Program-made: the position numbers and the translations under genes | Notes under the pieces: generated by a model | The model's input: the letters and a program-made list of their open reading frames with translations, nothing else | Told to the model about the DNA's origin: nothing | Database searches by the model: none | Shown: positions 12,031 to 24,665 of the stretch, one piece after another | Position numbering within the stretch: position 1 is the first letter of the stretch | Layout of the letters: every line of letters starts with the position of its first letter | Source: Liolophura sinensis | Lineage: Eukaryota > Mollusca > Polyplacophora > Chitonida > Chitonidae | Direction of reading: 5' to 3' | Length of the DNA stretch: 64,000 nucleotides | Assembly: GCF_032854445.1 (NCBI RefSeq) | Contig: NC_088303.1 | Span: 26,513,265 to 26,577,264 of the forward strand

Positions 12031-13190
12031 AGATTTTTTCACGAGACATTATTTCTGAGCAGCTTCGATCAACACACTGAGTAACTGATTGTCAAAAAGA
12101 CTTTTCTTTTTTTATCTAATCCAGATTAAATCCACAATTCCCCAAAATGAATTAGGAACAGTTTAACCATCTTCGATTTATGTATAGCATATGAATATGA
12201 ATTTAATACACAGCATTCATTGAACGCAGCTGAGACACTAAGGACGTTTACATTACATACCTACAAATAATGATTTATGATTGGTGAATATCTGTCATGT
12301 AGGGGCCTAAGACCTGACACATGAGAGTAAAGCTATGGGGTGATACCATCAGTCTGATCTGTTTGAAAGACGATTCCGGATCGACAATGCTTGGCGTATT
12401 GCGCTGAAAACTGATTTCTGTTCTATTCCCATATTATAAAACCTCGCTCTCCTTGGTAGCGAAATACAGATAAAACATGGTAAAGCTATTACCTCGAAAA
12501 GAGACGTATTTTTCAGTTTAAAAAACGACGCAATGCTTTCTCACACTTTGAAGCAAATGATTTATTTTACACTCATTTACACAGGCTCGGTTAACTCGGC
12601 GCTTGCTGACTGAGCTCACGTTATGGTCTTAGTTCTTAGAGTAATAAAACAGAGCTGGGAGTGCTGTTAAGAACCCGGGCTATTTATCACGGGCCCTTTA
12701 ACTCACTGACACAAGATGTTTCAATACAGATAGTAATTCTGATTACATTTTACGTTCCAATGCCCCAACTCTACACGCTATACATAACCACACATCTCTT
12801 TATCAGATTAGCAAACGTGTTAGGGTTACCAATGTAGGCGCTCCTACAAGAAGTTATGTGGCTAAGTTAGGATTAAGGATAAATGATTGGCTAACCTCTC
12901 ACACTGACTGCTTCTTTCAGGAAAAAATATGAAGTAGATGATTCGCCTCCATGTTTGAACTGAGGGAAACACTGGCAGATTCACTCCATGCTTGACTGAG
13001 AAATAATAACAGCCACATTTCCTTGATACGGATACAGTTTACAGGGAGCTGAGGCTATGACGCTGTGAACAATTTTAAGAGAGCTGTCAAGGCAACAGGA
13101 TGTTGTATGATTGGGAGGTTGCTTTGCCAGATTTGAAAGACTACCGTACAACTGCTTTCAGTGGCGTTTAGAAATTGGTGAGGAAGCACA
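12031..13190. other. No recognisable gene
   Basis: No repeat, RNA gene or domain-bearing frame recognised. Confidence 0.55.
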
Positions 13191-13194
13191 CTAA

Positions 13195-13533
13195 CAAGAT
13201 GTTCTTTAGACTGAAATTGACTTGAGACCTGGGATCAAATTCCGGGTCGGGTCATACCAAAACCATTGAAAATGGTGTTTGCTGCTGCTTCACTTGACAC
13301 TAAGGTTAAAGCACAGAAACGGGAATGGTTAGCCAAGTGTCAGTATAATGTGACTGGGCGGAGGTGTCATGACTGCTGTCGTCGGCATGATACTTCAGTG
13401 GCGGCAGCAGTTTTGTGGCGCCCTGCCACAAGAAGACACAAACCTAATGACTGAATCCTTAACGTCATATGAAAGATTGTTATGTACGACGTAAAACCCC
13501 AAACATACGTGCATACATACGTACGTACGTAAA
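13195..13533 (+). mobile_element. SINE family B copy
   Basis: Contains the family B promoter-like segment GATCAAATTCCGGGTCGGGT, the body GTCAGTATAATGTGACTGGG, the joint GGCGCCCTGCCACAAGAAGA, and a 3' end GACGTAAAACCCCAAACATA followed by (CATA/CGTA)n. It is the fullest family B copy in the window. The extreme 5' end is degraded. Confidence 0.8.
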
Positions 13534-13611
13534 TTCATCCACTTATAACGCTGTTCGTATCTATTTCGAAACGTAGTGTTAATAAACCAAAAAGTCTCAT
13601 ATCAATAAGAA

Positions 13612-14157
13612 ACGCCCTGATAGTGAAAACCGTGCATTTGGCATGAGTGCCCCCAAAAGTAAGAAACATCTTGATAGCGACAACCGTGCACTTGGCATGA
13701 GTGTCTCCAAAAGTAAGAAACATCTTGACAATGACAGCCATGGTCTTGGCGTTAATGTTCCCAAAAGTAAGAAACATCTTAAAATTGTAACAACCGCCCA
13801 TTTGGTATGAGTGTCTCCAAAAGTAAGAAACATCATGATAGTGAAAACCGTGCACTTGACATGACTATCCCCAAAGTAAGAAACATCTCGATAGCGACAA
13901 CTGCGCACTTGGCACGAGTGTCCCCAAAAGTAAAAAACATCTTGATAGCGACAACTGCGCACTTGGCACGAGTGTCCCCAAAAGTAAGAAACATCTTGAT
14001 AGCGACAACCGCGCACTTGGCACGAGTGTCCCCAAAAGTAAGAAACATCTTGATAGCGACAACTGTGCACTTGGCACGAGTGTCCCCAAAAGTAAGAAAC
14101 ATCTTGATAGCGACAACTGCGCACTTGGCAAGAGCATCCCCAAAAGTAAGAAACATC
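13612..14157. repeat. 54-bp minisatellite, about 10 units
   Basis: The unit includes AAAAGTAAGAAACATCTTGA, TAGCGACAACTGCGCACTTG and GCACGAGTGTCCCC. Spacing between successive TCCCC motifs at 13921 and 13975 is exactly 54 bp. Units on the right are near-identical and those on the left more diverged. The period is a multiple of three, which explains the overlapping long frames on both strands; I do not consider these genes. Confidence 0.9.
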
Positions 14158-14515
14158 TGAATTGCGATTACATTAACGAATATGAATTTTATAAAAAATT
14201 TTTTTTAGTATAACCTCTTTAAGTATGCCATTTTCTCATTGAGCTATAATGTACAGTGCATATGCCATTTCAAAAATCAGAAAGTTTGAAGCTGGTATAC
14301 TTCTCGGGTTTGTTCAAGCACATAAACACCACAGTATAAGTGAAATAGTTTGGTGAAGGCGTTAACCCCGAAATAAATAAATAAAGAAAGAAAGAAATAA
14401 AGAAATCACTATCATCAGCTGGGTGCCATAAATTTTGACCACTTGTTCTATCTTGGTGTTTCACACATTTTTTCACATTGGTCTTTTCCCTGATGTCTTT
14501 GTGAGAGATGTAGGT

Positions 14516-15663
14516 ATAGACAACTGTTGATTAAATTAAATGATTCAGCGTTGTTTGAAATATCCAGCCATAGCAGAAATCACGGTAAAAAAAAATAAGG
14601 ATGACAAGTTCTGTAGCGATCAAATGCCATATTTATATTTGCTCTACTGACTTCTGTTGACCTATGCTGTGTTGGGGATTAATTTGTATTCTTGTCACGG
14701 TGCGTGGGCGTTGTCGTTGCTCATGTCAGTAAGTAAATGTCACCTGTACACAGACCCCTTGTATTATACTTTGAACATTCGATATATTTCAATCGCCATT
14801 TAGACAAAAAATTAGTCACTCCAACATCACGCTATTCATTTGTACTGAAGGTGTGTGTGTTATAGCGGCCTATAAAATGCGCATGTCGATTGTAATATTT
14901 TGGAAATAATTACTAATATAGTATAAACGTAACGCTGTACATCGTCAAGATACCACAAAAACGGAGATGTTGTTTATGTCTTGCTGAATCGACCATAAGA
15001 TCACCGGAGTATTCGATATAAAGCACCAACACAACATGGCTGATATTCTTTCGAGAAGCGTTAAAGGCCAATCATTCATCCATTTGTTATAAACAATTTT
15101 ATATTTATATATTTTTGTTTTACGCTTTTATGAGCGTAAAAGATGGTACCCACAACATCCATAACGTGTAGCTTATAACGGTGGGATCGATGTTAGCCGA
15201 CCCATGTTTTCCAGACATAATAAGAATTTCAGTCTTAAATAACGTTTTACCTTCCCCCAACAACTCCCAGGCCGTACACTCTAAATCACATGCTGAGCGT
15301 TAAGACTCATGTTTTTTGCCAGCCTTGTCGTCCAATCATAATTTAACATTCCATCTCTCTTTCATTCACAGTAAACACATAGACGATCTTCATTACGGCT
15401 TCATTATTTCAAAGCAATGATTTATCGATATCATTCGCCGTATTTACCAGAAGAAATTGGCATAGCATACGCTATGAAAACGTAGCGCCTTCCAAGTCTC
15501 GGGGCAGCACATTTTTTCTATTCCACGCTTCATAACACATGCCTGACCTAGTTTTTTTTAAACCCCATGGTGAATTTGGCTCGTCCTTTTTACTTGTATA
15601 TGCTACAGCCTGGGAGTGGATAGAAACAGAAACTGAAGAATAGACAACTGTTGATTAAATTAA
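14516..15663. repeat. 1.1-kb segment bounded by a perfect 24-bp direct repeat
   Basis: A 24-bp sequence beginning ATAGACAACTGTTGATTAAA occurs at 14516-14539 and again, identically, at 15640-15663. The 1,100 bp between contain no recognisable gene or poly-A tail. This may be an insertion with a long target duplication, or a duplication by another route. Confidence 0.75.
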
Positions 15664-17435
15664 TCGTGTACTAGGCTGTGAAAGTGTGAGAAAACATGCC
15701 ACAGTTGCTTAAAAAAATCTCCGCAAACTGGATTGTCGCAAGAAGAGTTTGGTTAAAAAAGCTACATCTTATTTTACCTACCATGCTTAGTGATATAAAT
15801 ATCCAGGTAAACAAGTGTTACACCAGCACGGAACAAAAAGACGTAGACACACTATACGAGGATTTACCGGGTAAACACTGAGAAGACAACGTCGCACAAA
15901 CTCAGGTAAAAACTTCTTGACAACAAAATATTGGCGTCGTTTTTTGTAATAGGATTACAAAAGAAGCTCAAATTCCTTAAAATCGAAAAAGTGTGTTGGA
16001 AAATCTGCTTAACGTTACAAAAATGTGAAAAAAAATTTCGACATATCCCATCATTTCCTCTCACATTTAATTTCTCTTAACATTGTGCGAATGTCGCATA
16101 GATGTTAAACTAAAAACTTTCTAATGAAATTCAGATTTATTAGAAAACTCACACAAGGTTTATGACGTCCAAACAAAAGTAAAAAACAGACGCGCACGGT
16201 ATCGAACCACTCTACTGAATCGTGCAAGGGGCTATCAGAAAGGTGGATTTCAGTATTTTATCTTTACGGCGAACGTGACCTGTAGCTTATAGAACAGGGA
16301 AAATTGAGCCTGTAATATCTGGATAGATTAATTTGGTTCACAAAATTAATTCATCATAAATAATTCATGAAGACGGTTTGAGTTAGCTGTGGCCAAAAAA
16401 GTGAATTTTATCGGATAATCGCGGCTTTGTGCGTGCGCGTTAGTTAGGCGTGAGAGTGTAAAACCCAGCCTGAGTATACATCACAGAAAATCAGCCCTTA
16501 CCTTAAAGTGAGACAGTTGAGTCGGGATAAAACTATGCTTTAACACTTCTGACAACACAGACCGATTGTCATGTTTCGTCCACACCACTTCTTGCGAACT
16601 CCGGCAAGAAAATTAATGTCGTTCTGAACTGAGAAAAGTCCGTGGCAACACCAATTCCTATCAAGAAAGTCAGAGAGCCTGTTCAATTTTCTCCAGTCCT
16701 TGTCAGGAAGCCCCAGCTCTAATGTAGTTAGGTAAGTCAGGTATAGGCGAGCCTCTATTATTATCTTCCGGGTTTGACGGTGAGGCGATTTAGCCTGGGG
16801 AGAAAAACTTAAAGAGTTCCAGCAAGGTTGTTAGCAAGCCGCTACGCATGCGTGGACACAGATAGAGTACAAGTATGTGTACATACATGTAAATTACACC
16901 AACTTTAGACGACTTGAACAAATCCCGCGCGCTCCACGGTATTAGCACTTGCCTGACAGAAGAAACCCTGCAAATCGTCCCATAGTCCTCTCACAGGTCC
17001 GTGCTGGGGAGTATTGATCAGTAGTGGAGAATTACCTATACAGCCCCGATGCTCCTTCAGACCACGTGACCCCCCTTACACCAATAATCTATCGTATATG
17101 CTTGTACAGAGATCGATAGTGACCCTGCGGGGTAACGGAGAGAAACTAGTCAGGCCCTAGGTCGCCTCCGCGGTCAGCTGTACGGCGTCTGATAGCAACT
17201 CTTTAACCTGACACGACTTTAGTGGCAGAAATGAAGGGAGCAATGCTGGTATAGCACTCAACAGGCCGTCTCCAGCTTTGTACCGTTCTGCACGCTTTGT
17301 CAGGTTCGTATCCAGTCCATTAGGCAAAAACATTGATTAATACAGGCATGTTTCAGATCAAATTCCTATTTAATACGAGATACTGCAAAGATCAAGCAAG
17401 AAAGGGCGCGATACTACATTACCGCTCTGAAGACG
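15664..17435. other. No recognisable gene
   Basis: Apparently unique sequence without a recognisable domain, RNA gene or strong repeat. Confidence 0.55.
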
Positions 17436-17439
17436 AAAT

Positions 17440-18440
17440 TTACGACACTCCAAAGCCAAACAAGGACATCGTACAGTGTATCACTCTGTCCACAGTACGG
17501 CTCTGAAGACAAGATTTACACCACTGTATTAGCGTTCTACACTCGGTACATTTCCGTAGGCAAGATTTATACAGTTTTATTAGCACTCTACACACGGCAC
17601 CTCTCTGAAGATAAGATTTACACCTCTTTATAAGCACTCTAAACACGGTACCTTTCTGTAGACAAAATTCACACCACACGGTACCGCTCTGAAGACAAGA
17701 TTTACACCACGGTATTAGCGCTCTTCACACAGTACCTTTCTGTAGACAAGATTTACACCACACGATACCGCTCTGAGACAAGATTTACACTACGGTAGTG
17801 TCACTCAGCCCACAGTACGGCTTTGAAGATTTACACCGCAGTATTAACTCTCTCTACAACGGTACCCCGGCAGGCAAGATTTTCTCCACTGCACTATTAC
17901 TGTACATACCTCCCTGAAAACAAGATTTACACTACGGCATTAACTCTATAAGCAAGGTGCGTATCTGAAGACAAGATTTACAGTACGGTTTTAACTCTCT
18001 ATAAACAGTACCCCTGAAAACACGACTTACACCACGGTATTAATACTGTGCATACGATACCCGCAGGAAAACAAGATCTACACTACGGTAAAAACACTCT
18101 ACACACGGTACCTCTCTGAAAACAAGATTTACATCACAGTATTAACTCAATACGCACGGTACCTCTCTGAAGACAAAATTTACACTACGGTATTAAATCT
18201 TCATACACGGTATCCATGAAGTCACGATTTACAGCACGGTAATTAATACTGTACATACGTTACCTCCATAAAACAAAATTTACACCACGGTATTGACCCT
18301 CTACACAGGGTACCTCTAACAGGATTTACACCACGGTATTGACTCTCTACACAGGGTACCTCACTGAAGACAAGATTTTCCCCACAGTCTTAACACTCCG
18401 CAGACGGCATCTCTCTGAAGACGAGATTTACACCACTTTA
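17440..18440. repeat. ~51-bp degenerate minisatellite, about 1 kb
   Basis: Units of the form GACAAGATTTACACCACGGT, ATTAGCACTCTACACACGGT, ACCTCTCTGAA repeat about twenty times with frequent substitutions and small indels. The minus frame 17440-17679 shows a matching ~17-residue period, consistent with a repeat-derived open frame rather than a gene. Confidence 0.85.
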
Positions 18441-18869
18441 GAGCTGGTCGTGAATTTTTCGCCTGCCTTTTTATCGTTTTTACACACAAGGTGTGGATTC
18501 AAACCTTGTACAGAGAGTGAGCAGATTTCGCCGTGTTCATTGCTTGTCAGGCCTTGGTGACAGGAAACCGTCAACGACGCTGGTGTGTGCGTTTGTGCAG
18601 TCTTACGTTCGTTCAGAGTAGGAGAATCAAATCAATAAATATATTGATATATGTGATATAAATATATGTGATATATGTGATACCGCTTTGTCGACGAGAT
18701 TTACACATTATCACATTATTATACGGAAAACATTTTTCGAAAACATATACAGTGAAAAAAAGCTGTCTTTAATTTCAATTAAAGAAAAAAATCCCAGACA
18801 AGTGAACTGTTGAAATCACCCCCCTCCCCCCCCCAAAATAAACACTTTTTTCATGTGAAATACCCGATG

Positions 18870-19112
18870 TTCTTGGCGCATATCAGCGGGCTTGGCGTAC
18901 ATAGACGGGGCTGTTGTTGGCGTATATTAGCGGGGTTGTTGTTGGCGTATATGGCATGTTTGTTCTTGGCGTATATTAGCAGGGTTGTTCTTTTCACATA
19001 TATGAGCGGGGTTGTTCTTGGTGTATACTGACGGTTTGTTCGTGGCGTATATTAGCGGGGTTGTTCCTGGCTTATATTGACGGGGTAGGTCTTAGTGTAT
19101 ATTGGCAGGGTT
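18870..19112. repeat. 26-bp minisatellite
   Basis: About nine units of GTTGTTCTTGGCGTATATTA plus GCGGGG, with divergence. They lie after a C-rich run (near 18822-18836). Confidence 0.8.
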
Positions 19113-19418
19113 GTTCAATCCCAGTTTTTTTGTAATTTTGTTACAGGTGTCTCGACCCTGTAAGATTAAAATACGGTAAAAAAAAATAGTTTCTTTCTGA
19201 AATATGAAAACAGAACACTAATATAATGTACCAGCTTCGTTCAGTATCAATTTAAAGGTCCATGGTGCAACGGTGGCCATGTGGGAAAACTTAAGGTACA
19301 CATTTCACTAGTTGTGCTGTTGTGTCTCCGAACTGAAGAGTGTACTGAATGACAATATAGGTTGTATATATACTATACATTTCTGCACAGTTATATTGCC
19401 CCCAGTTTAAAATATATC

Positions 19419-19644
19419 GCGGGGGGGGGGGGGTGGGGGGGGGGGGGGAATTCTCGTGGCTCAGTTGGTTAGCGCGCTAGCGCAGCGTAATGACCCAGGA
19501 GCCTCTCACCAATGCGGTCGCTGTGAGTTCTTGCTGACTTCCTCTCCAGCCGTACTTAGAAAGGTTTCCCCCCACCATAATGCTGGCCGCCGTCCTATAA
19601 GTGAAATATTCTTGAGTACGGCGTAAAACACCAATGAAATAAAT
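19419..19644 (+). mobile_element. SINE family A with expanded 5' poly-G
   Basis: The body runs from CGTGGCTCAGTTGGTTAGCG through GCCGCCGTCCTATAAGTG to GTACGGCGTAAAACACCAAT plus AAATAA. It is flanked by the 9-bp duplication AAATATATC (19410-19418 and 19645-19653). Between the left duplication and the normal head lie 13 G, one T and 14 G, so the element's own 5' GGGG appears to have expanded into a long G tract. Part of the central body is also deleted. Confidence 0.85.
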
Positions 19645-19653
19645 AAATATATC

Positions 19654-20530
19654 AGAAAGTTGCTTGTTTATAATGGCCCAGTCATACTACCCACACCTCT
19701 GGAGGTTAACAAGTTGATAAAATGCTGTAACTTCACTTCCAGCAACAACAGGTAAAAAATTGTTGTGAAGCAAGGTCGTGTTTTGATATGTTGTAGGGAA
19801 AATGCCAGCTGCATGTAGTGGTATGGCACGGAACTGCCCGAAATGGCACAGAACTGCCCGAAAGTTAGAAGATACCTATTGTGGGACTGAAGTAGCAATT
19901 TTAAAGTCATCTATTGGCTTCTTTAATTAACAGGTATCGATCATCAGCGCCTTAAAATGGATGATTGTTCAAGCAACAATTTATTAATTACTAATCACTT
20001 AATAGAAACACACAGAAGGTATTACTGCGTTTATTAGCATGCAGCCTGTAATACCGAAGCATAATAATAAACTGTATTCCACTAAGGACCTTGTCATGTA
20101 GCCCAGTATGTCAGCGCTGCACAGAGCACAAAATATCAGATGTACTTCACGCAAATTTCACGCACATCCAGTACTCTGAGGCGAGTACTAAAGAACACTG
20201 ACAGACTACTCCATTATTTTCCGCCGCAAGCCCGGATCACACATCACTCCAATAATCACCCTTCTACCGTTTCCACCTCTTATCTCAACTCTATTTCTCG
20301 TCCCTAGGTTTAATATAGTGGTGTTAATATTGGCTGGCCTATACTTAATGAAACCATTGATTATCTCACTGTATCACCACTAAACTAGACCCGCAAGTAC
20401 ATTTGTGCTGGATTTTAACTGCTTCGGTTTCTGTTCAGTGAACGGCCTTATTTGTTGCTGCTACTAAATGTTGCCAAAACTTTATCCAATTCACTTTTTC
20501 CATGCCATCGCGTGACGTATGATTAAAGGC
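19654..20530. other. No recognisable gene
   Basis: No repeat or gene recognised. Confidence 0.5.
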
Positions 20531-20534
20531 AACT

Positions 20535-21095
20535 CATACATCACCTCCTTAACAAATCACTCCCTCAACACATAGCCTCAACACTTCAACACATCTCCTC
20601 AGCACTTCTCCTCGTTAACACATCATGTCGTCAACAACCACCCCTCCTCCACATCACATTGTCACAATATCACCTCCTCAACATATTATCTCGTCCACAC
20701 ATTACCTTGTCAACACATGATCTCATGAACAAATCATCTCATCCACAAATCATCTCTTCAACACATCATCTCTTCAACACATCACCTCATCACCTAACAA
20801 TTCAACCAATCACTTCGTCAACATATCACATTGTCAACACATCATCTCATAAATAAATCACCTCGTCAACACATCACATTAACACATCACCTCCTGAACA
20901 AATCACCTCATCAACACATCACAGTCAGCACATCACAATCAACATATCACCTCATCATTTCGTCAACATGTCACATAGTCAAAACATCACCTCATCAACA
21001 TATCACCCTGTTCACACGTCGCCTCCTCAACACTTCACCTTGTCAATGCATAACCTTGTCAACACATCACCTCACCAACAATGCACTTCCATCAG
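20535..21095. repeat. Short-period satellite, CAACACATCACCT type
   Basis: About 15-16 bp imperfect units of the form CAACACATCACCTCGT are repeated for more than 500 bp. The strand is almost G-free, and the open frames at 20659-21118 are by-products of this composition. Confidence 0.88.
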
Positions 21096-21895
21096 CTGAG
21101 GAAAAACATACGCGATGAGAAGTAACTAGTTGTTTTGCTGAGTATTTTCGCCCACGTGACGCCTTTTTTTATGTGATTTTCTTGCTGATTTGTCTTCGCA
21201 TCATGCGGCGTTTATACTTATTAAGAACAACCTTTCCTCTTTGAAATTCGAAGTTCGTGAAGATGGTAATTCCCAATAATAGTTCCCTGCTCTGGACCTG
21301 GGCCTAATGATACTTTTCGTCTGAAAACGTTTAACAACTCTTCCATAAAACCTTTACATATAGTATGGAGGGCTTTTTTTATGAAATGTTAGATGGTTTT
21401 GCGTTATTTACATTATCAATCTTTCAGTAAGCGGTCGTATCTTGTTTGTGTGATCATATTAAAGCTCTTACACAACAGACGGATTTTGTCACTGCCTGTT
21501 TGGACTAGTTTGTGTTTAACATAGTAATCGTAGTCTCTTTGACAGTGCTAGTTATAAAAGACTCGGTATAATGCGTCCTTTTTCCGGAAACTTGACACCG
21601 TCCGCCTATAAACAGAACAACGTATGGATATCACACTATCCTCCATAAGGGTAAAACTTCTGGTCACATAATCTTTTGGCTAAGGCAAGAATTGATTTTT
21701 TTATGTCAAAATATTTATGAAACTGAACACTTTTACACGTTTCTGAATTTCCGGCTTGGGCTTCCTTTCTGTCCAATTAGACCTGTTAGCCGCTGTTAGA
21801 GGATCTTGGTAACGTAAAACTAAAATCGAGAAAAAAGGTTTTTAGCCGCAGGTAGCCTGTACAGGGAGAAATAATTCAAAGGAATTTTGAACTCC

Positions 21896-21985
21896 TAGAT
21901 ACCACCACAGATACCACCACAGAAACCAACACAGATACCAGATACCACTACAGATATCACACAGATACCACCACAGATACAAGTT
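21896..21985. repeat. 12-bp repeat, ATACCACCACAG
   Basis: About six imperfect copies of ATACCACCACAG. Confidence 0.8.
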
Positions 21986-23107
21986 TTCATGGTAGCATTC
22001 ACTTCATATTTTTCATTAACTTCACCAGGACGAATTAATAGTTATACCGAAATAACTTTTTTTATTTGTTCAGAAAATAAGACACTTAGAAAGGATGCCA
22101 GAATTCTCTGAAACATCCCATCTTTTTAATTAATTTTTTCTCTCTGTATTATCATCGAGCAGACTGTAGTCAACATTATATACCGGGAAAATGGCTACAG
22201 TTAAAAAACAGAGATTTTAAGAGAAAATCTTATTTTAACCATCGAGGGTGTTTTTGGCAAAATCTCGAGGCCTTGCTCAAGCTGTCAACATTACTTACTA
22301 ATTTCACGCGGAGATATTAGCAATGCCCATAGTAACTCGTTGTTTCACTCCCCCGCTATATGCAACAGTAGGTTTCTCAAGCGTCATCTGTACAACATTG
22401 CACGGCAAGTTTTTACCCGTACGCGTGCACCGACGGTAAGATGACGTGAATGGCGAACGCACTGATCCATTCGTAGTACCTCACCGACAATCTAGGCTTC
22501 AAACACAGAATACTGATGGTATTAATACCACATCCAGCGGGTCTAAACAAGGCATTAGCTTCTTGTGTAAACTGCCTATAGGCAGTGTATCAAATAAAAA
22601 TGGCACTGTGCAATGACAAGAAGGGTTTCATCAGGAGCTGCCTTGTTCAATGCCACCTCACAAAAAGGACAGTTATCCATCCATTGGCCAGTACTTACAT
22701 CGGACTGCATGTTCAGGATGTGGTCCTAAAATACTTCCTAAAATATTTAATGTGATAGTTCTAATATTTGTTTACAGAACACTACATGTATCTATCTTTC
22801 TCTGTATTGTACATAATGTGAAATTCATGGTATAAATGCTTTAAATTTTTGTGATGATCGATCTGTATTTGATCACTCTAGTTCTACTCATAGATGAACA
22901 TGTGTTAGCTAAGCTACAAACTATTTCAAAGATTCTACATTAACACGAAGAACTTTAATGGATGTCGAGTATTCTCACGCCATTTACAAAAACAAGCCTT
23001 AAATAATAGCCTTTAACTTTTTAGTGTGATCATATTAATAGAAATACAGCACGGATGTATATTTTTCTTAGGTATTTGATTTACTTGGGATTTGATGCAG
23101 AAATGTC
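21986..23107. other. No recognisable gene
   Basis: Nothing recognised up to the left border of the Polinton-like element. The last six bases, AATGTC (23102-23107), form the left copy of that element's target duplication. Confidence 0.5.
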
Positions 23108-23260
23108 AGTAGTATAAAAGGGTTGATGTCGGTTTTGGGAGGTGGAGTTGGGGAGGTGGAGGTGTGTCGTTGAATTCGCGCTCCCATGAGCGAGCGAGGC
23201 GCATGAGCGTGACGTCACACGCAGGGGCATGGGAAAAGAACTCCTTCAGAAAATAACTCC
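23108..23260 (+). repeat. Left terminal inverted repeat of the Polinton-like element
   Basis: Pairs with 27800-27947 in inverted orientation. The best conserved part is the outer ~100 bp. It contains TATAAAAG at 23112-23119 reading inward, and a perfect TGACGTCA at 23210-23217. The inner part carries direct repeats ACTCCTTCA and GGCGCGTGACA. Confidence 0.85.
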
Positions 23261-23261
23261 T

Positions 23262-23420
23262 TCAACAGGCGCGTGACAGGCGCGTGACATACACACGCAC
23301 TAGTATCGTATAGTATAGTATAATATCGTATAGTATAACTATAGTAGAGTATAAATATAATATTGTAAAGCTATAAAATAGTAAAACTACAGTAGGGTAA
23401 TAGTACGGTCGCGTAACACG
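23262..23420. repeat. AT-rich TAGTATA short repeats
   Basis: A run of TCGTATAGTATAGTATAA-type short repeats lies just inside the left terminal repeat. No coding content is seen. Confidence 0.6.
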
Positions 23421-23749
23421 GTGACTGGTCTGGGACGTGTGATGACTCGAAACCCCGCGTACAGTGTAAGCATAGTGAACAAGGCAGGGTAAGTCACACA
23501 CTGTGGTAAAAGCCGAACGGTTTCAGCACTGGGTCATACACCGCAGCGCTTTGTATAAGTCACACATGGCGTTAAACAATCGTCTTATTTACGTTCTTCC
23601 CAATTTTCGATACTTGAGATCAACTCGTGAACTGCTTTCGAAGTGGCTCAGCGAGTGTTACATAACCGTATGCTTCCAAGTTAGAGGCTTTTTTTACCTT
23701 TATGTTGCCTAACACGTTTCTTTGGCAATATTCTCTTGGATTCGGTTTC

Positions 23750-24665
23750 GGGAGTATGTCCGGCACGGAAATTCTGCTGGCCACTCCGTTATTGCAATGG
23801 TGTCTTGCTCACAGGTTGGTAGTCACCAGCGTCTACCAAGTGATGAAGTACAGCCTTCCAAACATTTGCGGACGCCGTCAATCAAGCCCTGGGAGAAGGG
23901 GACGCCGACCCTTCCGAGGCTCTTATCGGGGAAACGATGAAGTTGTTGGGAAATTCTGGCTATGGCAAAACCATGACAAACCAAGACCGGCATGTGGATG
24001 TAAAAACCTGTGACCTGACGAAGACGCGCAACTTACTGGAGAATGGTACGGTGCCGTATCGTCGACCAAATCATTGACGATTTGAGCAGTGGTGAGCAGC
24101 AAGAGGACCATTTTTTACAACCTACTATTGTAAATAGGATGTATGGCGTACCAGTGTGCCAAACTGCGTATGTTGGGGTTTTATTATGAATCCATGTCTG
24201 ACTGGCAGTACTGCGAGATGGACACGGACTCCGCGTACATGGTCTGGTCTAACCCGGACTGGTAATCCTTGGTTAACCCTGAGCTGCGGACGGTATACGA
24301 GGAGGAGCGGGGCAAATGGTTACCTCGACGCGACCACTAAGACTTTGATAAACGTACTCAGGGGCTCTTCAAAGTCAAGTGGACTGGTGACGCTATCGTC
24401 AGTTTGTGTTCGAAGACATACTATTGCTACGGCGGGGAGTCGAACATTAAAACAAGCTGCCCTGTAAATGCGTTAGCACTCGGAGGTGGAGGAGAACGTA
24501 TACCTCTCCATGTTGCGGAACCACCAAAGCGGTAGTCGTGTGAACCGACTACCACGGGCTAATAGCATGTATTTCCTACACACGGGACAAAGACACTTTC
24601 ACTTATTTTTACGGAAGCGCAAAGTACTGCCGGACAGTGTGAGCACCACCTACCTGGATATTTGA
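23750..24665 (+). pseudogene. Type B DNA polymerase (Polinton-type), C-terminal half, frameshifted
   Basis: Protein-primed family B DNA polymerase of the kind carried by Polintons, which would copy the element. The order of conserved blocks is correct although the reading frame changes several times. ATPLLQWCLAHRLVVTSVYQ lies near 23788-23847. FADAVNQALGEGD (from 23865) leads without a break into motif B, KLLGNSGYGKT (NSGYG at 23952-23966), ending at TGA 24075. YQCAKLRMLGFYYESM leads into the catalytic motif C, DTDS, at 24221-24232. Then come NPELRTVYEEERGKW, GLFKVKWTGDAIV, SKTYYCYG, and a C-terminal LRKRKVLPDSVSTTYLDI ending at TGA 24663-24665. The exonuclease domain and motif A are missing. 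At least four frameshifts or stops make it non-functional. It converges on the minus-strand open frame that follows. Confidence 0.9.

Noticed and set aside
13535-14160. Five overlapping frames of 92-175 codons
   Set aside because: They come from a 54-bp tandem array, whose period is a multiple of three; no unique domain lies outside it.
13597-14160. Possible CRISPR array at the 54-bp repeat
   Set aside because: There are no unique spacers between conserved repeats; the whole 54-bp unit repeats, and the genome is eukaryotic.
20659-21118. Ser/His/Asn-rich protein frames
   Set aside because: They are the translation of a short-period CAACACATCACCT satellite.
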